Below are positions 57,275 through 64,000 of a DNA stretch of 64,000 bases, in pieces. The notes under the pieces were generated by a model. It did no database searches. It was not told where the DNA came from and saw only the letters and a program-made list of their open reading frames with translations. Within the stretch, counting starts at the first letter, position 1. Each line of letters starts with the position of its first letter. The stretch is from Eledone cirrhosa (lineage: Eukaryota > Mollusca > Cephalopoda > Octopoda > Eledonidae), in assembly GCA_964016885.1 (NCBI GenBank), contig OZ024742.1, forward strand, positions 5,477,104-5,541,103, in the 5' to 3' direction. Made by a program: the position numbers and the translations under genes.

Positions 57275-60200
57275 CTATAGTCTGATGTAGAGTGAAGGCC
57301 CATTCACACGGGCCATTCTCGCCACTTTCACCCATCTTTCATAGAAACGGCTGGGGTGCAGCACCTCTCTCTCCATCCTGATCCTTCTTCCGAAATGATA
57401 TCGGAAGAAACGGACCAGTTGTTGGCCAGAGAGAAAGGTGCCTGACCTCAGTCCTTTCAGACGCGTCCACCATACAACCTCTTTCGCCATGGCTATCACG
57501 CACAGAAACACCGCCTCTGCTTCATCTTTGAAGAGGGGAGGCGGCTTGATCATTACAATAGACTCGGTGGTCAACCGGATCGGTCCCACCCTTGACAGCA
57601 GTTGTTCGACATAGCCCCACAGATCGGCTACGCCCGAGCAGTGTACTAATGCGTGTGCAACGGTTTCCTCGTCGCACACGCATCTGGGACAGATCTTTTT
57701 GGCGGGGTCCCTACCCGGGCGACCGTGTCTGTAGAGCCTTTCTCGAACGGGTAAAGCCCCTCGGTAGCACTGCCAGGCCAGGGACTTCTGGAAGTTGTCC
57801 ATAGGTCCCGGGCTGAATGTCCTACCGAACAGGCTGGCCAGTTCGTCCTCCTCCATGTCTAGGGCTTCTCCGAGGGCGTCGTCGCACCTGCTGCGTACCA
57901 GCCCTCTATAGAATGTTGCGGTGGAGTCTCCACTGATAACCGGATCCGCCTGCCAGAGGGCGGTGAGCGCCTGGGCACACTCAGTGTGCCAGGCGCCCAG
58001 TTTTCTCGGTCTTTGCTTGACCCAGGATTGCAGCTCGGTGAGTGAGACGAGTCTGGGAAAGGTTCGTCTCACAAACGAGGCCCACACCGGTTGTCCGGTG
58101 AGGAATACGTAGAGGTGCCGTAGCCTTAATGCGTGTTTACGCATCATTAGCCACGGCATCCCCAGCCCTCCTTTCGAAGGGCGTTGACAGCAGATGGATC
58201 TCCTCACCATAGGAGCCCGCCTCTTCCAAAGGAATTGGAAGAGCGCGCGCTCCATCTTGGTGAGGGTTTCCCTTGGGCAGGGCACTACGGTCAGGCGGTA
58301 GTAGATGACGGACGCTATGTAGGTGTTCGCCACCTCCGCCCGACCTTTCAGGGATAGTTTGCAACTGGCCCACTTCTGGGTCAGTGCAAACACCCTGTTC
58401 GTAACCTCCGCCCAGTTTTTCTCCACCTGGAGGTCCGGTCCGAACCAGACCCCGAGCAACTTCACCGGGCCCTCCGTCCAGCGTCCGACGACGCTATCGG
58501 AGGGCATCGGTCTGCCCCTCCACGTGCCGAGTTGCAAACCGATCGACTTGTCCCGGTTCAGCTTAGCCCCTGTGAACTTTTCGTACTCCTCCAGTAAGGT
58601 GCCGACCGCCTCGATTTCGGAGGCCGTCGACACAATTACTGTCACGTCATCGGCGTAGGCCGACACCGCTTTCCGCAATCCCGGTTCCAAAGGGATGCCC
58701 TGCAACAACTCCAACTTCCGCAGTAGTGGCTCGAGAGTCAACACATACAGAAGGGAGGAGAGAGGGCACCCTTGTCGGATGGACCGCGCGATTTTGAACG
58801 GCTCCGAGAGGTAGCCGTTCACCTTAACCCTAGAGCAGATGCGGCTGCTGTGCATAGCAGTGATCCAGCCCCTGAAAACGGGTCCGAAGCCTGCCGCCGC
58901 TAGCACCGCATCCAGGTAACCATGGTCGACCCTATCGAACGCCTTAGATTGATCCAAGTTGATCAGAGCCCCACCAAAGCCGGGTTCGTTCCCAACCCTC
59001 TCTATGATGTATCGCATGAGGTGGAGGTTGTCATGGATGGACCTGGACGGGATAGCGCATGTCTGCGCATCTCCCACCAGGTTGCTCACGACAAGCGCCA
59101 ACCTCTTTGCTAGCACCTTGGCCAAAATCTGTAACTCTGTATTTAGCAGTGTTATGGGCCTGAAGTTACTTATTTCGTCCCCCTTGTTCTCGTCCTTCCT
59201 CACTAGCGTGACTACGCCCTTGGTCACAGTACAGGGAATTCTCCCGTTCTGTTGCCAGTTGCAGTAGACCGCCTCGAGGAGATCGGGGAACAAGTCCGGC
59301 ATAGCTAGATATAATTCGTAAGGAAGACCATCGAGACCCGGGGATTTGCGTTTGCCGCATTGGCTCAGCACGTCCTCTATCTCAGCGGCCGAAATCGGCT
59401 CCTCGCAGGACTTCGCCTCCCTGTCCGAGAGGCGCGGCAGGCCGTCGAGGTATGGACCGAAGTCCACGTTCCCAACCGGCTCCCCGCCCCTCCCGAACAG
59501 TCGGGCAAAGTGCCTTTGAAAGGCCTCACACATCTGCTTAGGCTCAAGAATCGCCCGTCCATCCAGGTCTCGCAAAGACCGGATGGTGGATTTAGTTCCA
59601 CTGTTGGCCTCTGTCACGCGGGCCCAGCTAACAGCTTTGGTCCCCTCGTTCCCTAGAGCACGTATTTTACTTCGGACAACGCAGCCTTCGTGCTTCGCGT
59701 TGAAAAACTGGCTCAAAGCCGTTCTCGACGCTAGCACTCTGGCCACGTCGCCGCTTCTAATTGCCTCTTCTACTCTATCTATTAGCTCCCTTTCCTTCCT
59801 ATTCCTATCCGCAGCTAGAACCTTACTAAATTCTATCGAGACTACTCTAATCTCTCTCTTTAGAGATACCCACCACCTGCTGTTGACGATCGCTCCAGTC
59901 AACCGTTCCTTAACTAACGTACTAATCCGATTCCTGTAGGCTCTACTTGCCGGCAAGGACAAGTTGAGCTTCCAGTAACCGGGGCCCTGTCTATGAGTTC
60001 TGTCAAGGTTGACCATGCAGGTCACTAATTTGTGGTCTGAATAGCCAACAATGCGCATTTTTGGACAACTTAAAAAGTCCTTATCCTTAATTCTAACTAA
60101 GAACCTATCTAGGTACGACCTAGATGATCCGCTACGATTTGCCCAAGTCCAGGTTGGCGCAGTCGGAAAATCTAGTCGATATCTATCGGCCAGGTCAAAT

Positions 60201-60736
60201 CGACCGATTAACCCTTTGAGGCTATTACACCCCTCTCTATCGGGGCAGGCCCCTACGTAGTCCCAGCGTGCATCTAGGATACCATTCCAGTCCCCCACTA
60301 ATAGCAAGGAGCGGGACGTCCCTAGAAAAGTCTCCAGACGATGGAAGAAGTCCGGCCGCATTGACCCGAAAGGGCCGTAGGCGGCTACCAACCTAAACGC
60401 TCCGCCTTTACCACTGCCAAGGTCCAGAACCACTAGTCGACCCTCCGGGTCCAAATGTACCATCTGTGTTGCGAGACCCAGATGTTTTTGCAGCAGAACG
60501 ACAACTCCACCCCCACCTCCGGGCTGACAGAGAGATGCGTGCATCTCAAAGTCATCAAAGGTGGGGGCCAGCTGTCGCACGTTGCTGATCCGGGCCTCGC
60601 AAATAACCATCACATCTATACGTTGTGACCTGAGGTCATTTAGAAGCATTGCTTGCTTCCAAGTTGAGCCCAGGCCACGCGCATTTAAACAGCCTACTCT
60701 TAGCATAGCCATGTTGGTGGTGAAGAGAAAAGGCAC
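57275..60736 (-). CDS. Tx1 ORF2: endonuclease-reverse transcriptase polyprotein
   Basis: This 1,153-residue protein nicks target DNA and reverse-transcribes the element RNA at the nick. The N-terminal APE-type endonuclease shows GCLNARG (about 15-21), the catalytic Glu in CEARI (Glu47), GDWN (about 148-151) and YSDHKLV (about 232-238). The reverse transcriptase starts near KSPGLDGLPYELY, with NFRPITLLN, DQSKAFDRVDHGYL, RQGCPLSSLLYVL and the catalytic YADDV at 694-698. The long C-terminal domain contains CPRCVCDEETVAHALVHC (about 1016-1033), a Cys/His motif. Wording around RVDH and SRVKVNGYLSEPF is typical of the Tx1 clade. The start may be Met1 or, more likely by homology, Met9 just before the endonuclease. 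No stop or frameshift is seen, and all catalytic residues that I can place are present. Confidence 0.95.
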   Translation of the reverse strand: MPFLFTTNMAMLRVGCLNARGLGSTWKQAMLLNDLRSQRIDVMVICEARISNVRQLAPTFDDFEMHASLCQPGGGGGVVVLLQKHLGLATQMVHLDPEGRLVVLDLGSGKGGAFRLVAAYGPFGSMRPDFFHRLETFLGTSRSLLLVGDWNGILDARWDYVGACPDREGCNSLKGLIGRFDLADRYRLDFPTAPTWTWANRSGSSRSYLDRFLVRIKDKDFLSCPKMRIVGYSDHKLVTCMVNLDRTHRQGPGYWKLNLSLPASRAYRNRISTLVKERLTGAIVNSRWWVSLKREIRVVSIEFSKVLAADRNRKERELIDRVEEAIRSGDVARVLASRTALSQFFNAKHEGCVVRSKIRALGNEGTKAVSWARVTEANSGTKSTIRSLRDLDGRAILEPKQMCEAFQRHFARLFGRGGEPVGNVDFGPYLDGLPRLSDREAKSCEEPISAAEIEDVLSQCGKRKSPGLDGLPYELYLAMPDLFPDLLEAVYCNWQQNGRIPCTVTKGVVTLVRKDENKGDEISNFRPITLLNTELQILAKVLAKRLALVVSNLVGDAQTCAIPSRSIHDNLHLMRYIIERVGNEPGFGGALINLDQSKAFDRVDHGYLDAVLAAAGFGPVFRGWITAMHSSRICSRVKVNGYLSEPFKIARSIRQGCPLSSLLYVLTLEPLLRKLELLQGIPLEPGLRKAVSAYADDVTVIVSTASEIEAVGTLLEEYEKFTGAKLNRDKSIGLQLGTWRGRPMPSDSVVGRWTEGPVKLLGVWFGPDLQVEKNWAEVTNRVFALTQKWASCKLSLKGRAEVANTYIASVIYYRLTVVPCPRETLTKMERALFQFLWKRRAPMVRRSICCQRPSKGGLGMPWLMMRKHALRLRHLYVFLTGQPVWASFVRRTFPRLVSLTELQSWVKQRPRKLGAWHTECAQALTALWQADPVISGDSTATFYRGLVRSRCDDALGEALDMEEDELASLFGRTFSPGPMDNFQKSLAWQCYRGALPVRERLYRHGRPGRDPAKKICPRCVCDEETVAHALVHCSGVADLWGYVEQLLSRVGPIRLTTESIVMIKPPPLFKDEAEAVFLCVIAMAKEVVWWTRLKGLRSGTFLSGQQLVRFFRYHFGRRIRMEREVLHPSRFYERWVKVARMARVNGPSLYIRL

Positions 60737-61128
60737 TTACCTCTCTGCGTCGCGGGCATCGGGCTGCACAATTTCCATTAGGGTGGGGATGGGTTGTTGG
60801 GTGGGGTGGTGGTTTGTGGAAGTGTGGGGGCATCAGTGTGTTGTGTGGTTGGGGAGCTTGGAGTTGTGAGGGTGTTTGGGGAGGGGGTGGGATAGTTTTT
60901 TAGGAGGACGCGGTTAATGGGCCCGACGCAGGGGGGACCCACGTCCTCTTTAAAATTGTTTTTTAAAGTTTTATAGGTGTCCTGTGGGGCCTTAATCATT
61001 TTGAGGTGGGGGAAATCCCCTGCCTGGGTGAAGTTAGGCCCTTGTGTTTTTATTAGATTGTTGTTGTACACAATGTTTAACAGTTTTTTGTTTCTTGTAT
61101 TTATGTATGTGTATGCATGTTTTTGTTT
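60737..61128 (-). other. Spacer between ORF1 and ORF2
   Basis: This 392-bp spacer has no conserved coding. It is rich in C/A on the minus strand (G/T on plus), with runs such as CCACCCCACC. ORF2 translation must therefore use reinitiation or another route, not overlap. Confidence 0.7.
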
Positions 61129-62550
61129 TTATGTGGTGTTTTTTGTTTGCTGTTGTGAGCTCTTTTGTGTTGGTGTCAGTGTTATGTTTTGGGGAGGGTT
61201 TTTTTTCATTTGTGTGTCTGAGGTGTGTTTTCTTTTTTTTCTTTTGATTGTGTGGAAGTGCTCCTTCTCGTCTGACGACGAACTAGGGTCATCTTCCGCG
61301 TTGGAGGGGAGGGGTATATTTTCGGGTTGTGTTTGCGGTACGGGTGTTTTGGAAATTGTTTTTGTTTTTTGAGTGGAGGGGATGGGTTGGACATTGTTTT
61401 GTTTTGGTTTGAGCTGTGGTGGTTGTTTTTGTAGTGGTAGTTGTGGTGATTGTGTTGGTTGTGCAGTTGTTGGTGGTGTAGGCAGGATTGGGGTTTTCTT
61501 ATTAAGTTGGGGACAGACAGCCCTCAGGTGACCTCTGGTTCCGCAGAGGTAACACGAGGGCCGTCTACCCTCAACGGTAATGTTGATGAAGGTTAGATCA
61601 TCCAGTATGACGCGTTCAGGGATCTGGGCGATCCTTTCGGGCCTCATTTGAACTACAAGTTCGAGGCTCGTTCCACTGAACGCGTCACCCGATGCCTTTC
61701 CCATGGACACCAGCATGTCATCCTCCAGGTCCAGAAAACCTGTCAAAACCCACCATATGTCCATAATCGGCAGGATGGTGTGGATTTTTATTTTTTGTGT
61801 TCGTCTACCCATGTACGTAGGGTAGAAGGTGTATGCGGTGGATGTGATTGGTTTGATGGACAGTTTCACTGCTGTGTCCCTGTCCTTCATGAGAATGGAT
61901 AGACTCCCGTAGAGTCTATCCTTCTGAATGAAGGTGATGTCCTTCATGACGTCTTTTAAAACCAGCTCTATCTCGCTCTGTGATGGTTGAGCTGGTTTTT
62001 TACTTTTGTTCGAGATTGTCCTAAACATGACCGTGTTTAGGAGTCTCTGGCTTTTTAGTTCCGGGGGGGAATGGATTGTGAATGAACCATTTTCCCCGTA
62101 CACTATATATTTTTTCGCATCCGCCAGTAGCTCCTTCGCTTTTGTTATATCTACTGGCAGATAGTCGAGGGTTTTCCTTGTCGTCTCGGCGAAGGAGAAA
62201 TTTTGTTTGTTTGTGTTGTTGTTGTCGTTGGTGGTGTTGTTGTTATCATTGTTGTTGTTGTCACCGTTATTGGTCTTGTTGTTGTTATTGTTATTGTTAT
62301 TGGTGTTGTTTTCGTCCGTCGCATTGTTGTTGTTGTTGCTGTTGCTGCTGGTTCTTTGGGTTGTTGCCATGGCAACGTCAAGTTGTCGGTTAACAGGTGG
62401 AGAGAATTCTTCCTCTGGCTGACCTATCTTCTTGACCTCTGCTACTGTGACAGTGGCAGGGGGAAGCTGTAAGTTCATCTTCCCCTTTTCCTCCTTCGAA
62501 TTTTGGTGAAGAAGCTTCGGCCATTTAAAAAAATATTGACTTTTCAACAA
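61129..62550 (-). CDS. Tx1 ORF1: zinc-knuckle nucleic-acid-binding protein
   Basis: This 473-residue protein probably packages the element RNA. An Asn/Thr-rich low-complexity tract (about residues 72-118) follows the N-terminus. A conserved-looking core (about 125-330) has no domain that I can name. A CCHC zinc knuckle CYLCGTRGHLRAVC (C-x2-C-x4-H-x4-C) lies at about 333-346. The C-terminal 127 residues are Pro/Gln/Thr-rich, with a basic cluster KRKKRKHT (about 440) that could act as a nuclear signal. One knuckle after a globular core is typical of L1/Tx1/I-group ORF1 proteins. The start is uncertain; a later Met at about residue 25 (MNLQLPP) is equally possible. Confidence 0.88.
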   Translation of the reverse strand: MLKSQYFFKWPKLLHQNSKEEKGKMNLQLPPATVTVAEVKKIGQPEEEFSPPVNRQLDVAMATTQRTSSNSNNNNNATDENNTNNNNNNNNKTNNGDNNNNDNNNTTNDNNNTNKQNFSFAETTRKTLDYLPVDITKAKELLADAKKYIVYGENGSFTIHSPPELKSQRLLNTVMFRTISNKSKKPAQPSQSEIELVLKDVMKDITFIQKDRLYGSLSILMKDRDTAVKLSIKPITSTAYTFYPTYMGRRTQKIKIHTILPIMDIWWVLTGFLDLEDDMLVSMGKASGDAFSGTSLELVVQMRPERIAQIPERVILDDLTFINITVEGRRPSCYLCGTRGHLRAVCPQLNKKTPILPTPPTTAQPTQSPQLPLQKQPPQLKPKQNNVQPIPSTQKTKTISKTPVPQTQPENIPLPSNAEDDPSSSSDEKEHFHTIKRKKRKHTSDTQMKKNPPQNITLTPTQKSSQQQTKNTT

Positions 62551-62875
62551 GAAAAAAACTTTTTTTAACTATTTCGCCTAAAGGCGTAGAATATTTTGAG
62601 AGACTGACCAGATCAAAGTTTGACCTGGCAGTCCCTCTACAAAATGGTACAAAAATTAAAGTTATCAGACAAGAATTATATACATAGATACATATGATGT
62701 CGTTTTCCCTACCACTCCTCTCGTCGTCCCTCACCTACTCACCACCCTCTCTATTGTTGTAGCGAAAATGTGGTCCCGCTCTTTAAAGTTGTTCTGTGAC
62801 TATATCATAGCTCACTCCACTTTTGCTCATAGCTTCCTACTTAAATGCAAACAAACATTTCTTCGGACAAATAAC
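62551..62875. other. 5' region of the Tx1 element and flank
   Basis: The part to about 62660 is probably the element's 5' UTR. From 62688 to 62735 the sequence (ATACATATGATGTCGTTTTCCCT and, after an insertion of about 15 nt, GTCCCTCAC) is an inverted match to 56675-56706. Nothing coding is seen. Confidence 0.5.
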
Positions 62876-62912
62876 CCCCCCCCCACACACACACACACAT
62901 ACACACACACAG
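62874..62912. repeat. Poly-C and (CA)n microsatellite
   Basis: A C-run is followed by a CACACA tract with one CATACA interruption. Confidence 0.93.
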
Positions 62913-63049
62913 ATGCTTACGCGCGTGCACAAGTATAGCTCTTTTTACAAAATGTTTATTTTTCCATTTCAGATAGACGCACGCCATCATCCAGTTTTCT
63001 AAAAAACAAATCATACACAAAACTCCAGCACCAACAGTTTTGCAAGAGA

Positions 63050-63251
63050 TGTCAACATGAATGGACCCGTTATTTTTATCTAAAGACATTTTTTCCAATT
63101 CCAACCCGCCCATCCCCTCAATCTATTTTATTTGTCATTCTTTCTTCTGATGAAGGACTAGCGTCCGAAATATTAAGACCCTCTTCCTGCTATATCAAGT
63201 GTTAACCTAATATATCCCTTCCATATACTGTACCGAGTGTGTTGTTATTTC

Positions 63252-63257
<6 letters not shown>
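63050..63257 (+). mobile_element. Second copy of the hammerhead-like dispersed repeat
   Basis: It matches 50581-50790 in order (AATGGACCCG-like start, TCTTTCTTCTGATGAAGGAC, TAGCGTCCGAAA, AAGTGTTAACCTAATATAT, TTCCATATACTGTACCGA). The core CTGATGA is at 63147-63153 and GAAA at 63167-63170. The downstream ACG...CGTC arrangement of the first copy is changed (ATATTAAGACCCTC), so the cleavage side is lost. Confidence 0.7.
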
Positions 63258-63335
<78 letters not shown>

Positions 63336-63358
63336 ATGTATATATATACATATATGTA
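63258..63358. repeat. (AT)n and (GT)n microsatellite
   Basis: An AT tract of about 62 bp is followed by a TGTGTG run and TATATACATATATG. Confidence 0.97.
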
Positions 63359-63555
63359 TGTCAGGTCACCAGTTGGTGCTACTGGTAACATGTATTCCAG
63401 TACAACCTGTCCCATGGTCGGGTCGTTGGCGACTAAACTGGCAACCCCACCAAGGTTTCTTGGTGAGGAGGGTGACTTTGGACATCCTGCAGGACTAAAA
63501 ACAAAACTTGTCAAAGGGCAAAGGAGCTCTTAAGAGTCAATGGCCATCCAAAATC
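63359..63555. other. Unassigned sequence before the dispersed repeat
   Basis: This stretch of about 195 bp has balanced composition and no recognised motif. Since it directly precedes the repeat and its copy of the repeat is the best preserved, it may be the 5' part of the same element that is missing in the satellite copies. Confidence 0.4.
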
Positions 63556-63968
63556 ACCGGGAGAGATGACCCCTTAGCCTTTGTCAAGGCAGAATTCTAG
63601 GAGAAGGAAAACTCTGATATAACACCTGCAACCCTGATGGTATCCAATGATGTTGACTTGTTCTTCTTTTTGGTAAATATCATCTTGGTTAAGAGAGTGG
63701 GACTGGCTTTGTGCAGTGCCTTTGCTCACTATAAAAGCTTCACGGCACAGGCATTGCTTTATATCTGGAGATCTCTCTGCACTTGTCGTCACATGGTACC
63801 ATGGGCCCAGCACTATGTGTCAATAATTGTCACAAGTGTAGTGTTTGTACCAGAGTTTTCAAGTCGCTGGCTGGACTAAAAAGTCACACTCGTCAGCGAA
63901 TCGGTAGGGGTTCTCCTACATAGATATAAAGTAGTGGCCGTACTCGAAAACGAGTCGGCAGCCACCAT
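63556..63968 (+). mobile_element. Dispersed repeat with C2H2-coding end, copy outside the satellite
   Basis: It matches 6131-6540 (and the copy at 13104-13513) with scattered changes, from GGGAGAGATGACCCCTTAGC to GTCGGCAGCCACCA. The finger-coding segment (TGTAGTGTTTGTACCAGAG onward) is at about 63836. Instead of (ATGT)n it ends in TATATATATG. This shows that the satellite insert belongs to a dispersed family and is not a satellite variant. Confidence 0.75.
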
Positions 63969-64000
63969 ATATATGTTTACACTGCGGGGCTAGGGTGGCA

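Larger units (their letters stand above)
57011..62700 (-). mobile_element. Tx1-clade non-LTR retrotransposon, apparently complete ORFs
   Basis: The minus-strand element has a 5' region (about 62700-62551), ORF1, a 392-bp spacer, ORF2, and a 264-bp 3' UTR with AATAAA (complement at 57018-57023) just before an (AT)n tract. Both ORFs are uninterrupted, which suggests recent activity. ORF2 sequence around the catalytic box and the large C-terminal domain with a Cys/His motif point to the Tx1 branch of the L1 group. The 5' boundary is uncertain, and no clear target-site duplication is visible because the 3' flank is a microsatellite. Confidence 0.88.

Noticed and set aside
59360..59939. Plus-strand frames of about 100 codons opposite ORF2
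   Set aside because: They are shadow frames of the GC-rich ORF2. The minus strand shows clear RT and endonuclease motifs over the same span.
62203..62472. Val/Leu/Cys-rich plus-strand frames opposite ORF1
   Set aside because: They are the antisense of the Asn codon (AAC/AAT) repeats in Tx1 ORF1.

Overview
The window looks like repeat-dominated, gene-poor animal DNA, most likely from a coleoid cephalopod such as an octopus. The basis is indirect. There are tRNA-derived SINEs whose tail carries the GGGTCGATAAAATAA-type block that I associate with cephalopods. There are two Penelope-like elements, an intact Tx1-clade LINE, mariner and other LINE relics, and very long (TA)n, (CA)n and (ATGT)n microsatellites. 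I found no host protein-coding gene, rRNA or tRNA.

Positions 1-39448 are one enormous minisatellite/satellite array of a 17-bp monomer (consensus GGTATWACTGTCCTGGA), with 16-bp and 21-bp variants. It is organised at several nested scales: 17 bp, 34-bp dimers, 102-bp six-mers, a 1,565-bp tandem duplication, a nearly perfect 6,973-bp tandem duplication, and a further copy of the start of the window 27,360 bp downstream. Both 6,973-bp units carry the same 1,164-bp non-satellite insert, which contains the end of a dispersed repeat coding for a C2H2 finger motif. A block of about 1.03 kb (32219-33251) is inverted and lies between two 84-bp direct repeats. All open frames in the array come from the period (17 is not a multiple of 3) and are not genes.

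Positions 39449-57010 are a mosaic of mobile-element debris. In order they hold a 145-nt nearly perfect palindrome, a SINE fragment, a mariner relic, a LINE RT fragment, a foldback-like element whose inverted arms contain 43-bp tandem repeats, and a 45-bp array inside it built from the A-box part of a SINE. Then come a Penelope-like GIY-YIG fragment, a second LINE RT fragment, several fold-back repeats with hammerhead-ribozyme-like cores, a 1.75-kb inverted-repeat element with a complete hammerhead candidate in each arm, and a second Penelope-like element on the minus strand.

Positions 57011 to about 62700 hold a Tx1-clade non-LTR retrotransposon on the minus strand. Both ORFs are open: a zinc-knuckle ORF1, and an ORF2 with endonuclease, reverse transcriptase and a C-terminal Cys/His motif. 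The last 1.3 kb holds microsatellites and a third copy of the dispersed repeat that is inserted in the satellite.

The most interesting signals are the type I hammerhead candidates in the 51143-52897 element, the SINE whose A-box region has expanded about 20-fold ahead of a single B box, the foldback-like element around it, the 145-nt palindrome, and the nested structure and internal inversion of the 17-bp satellite.
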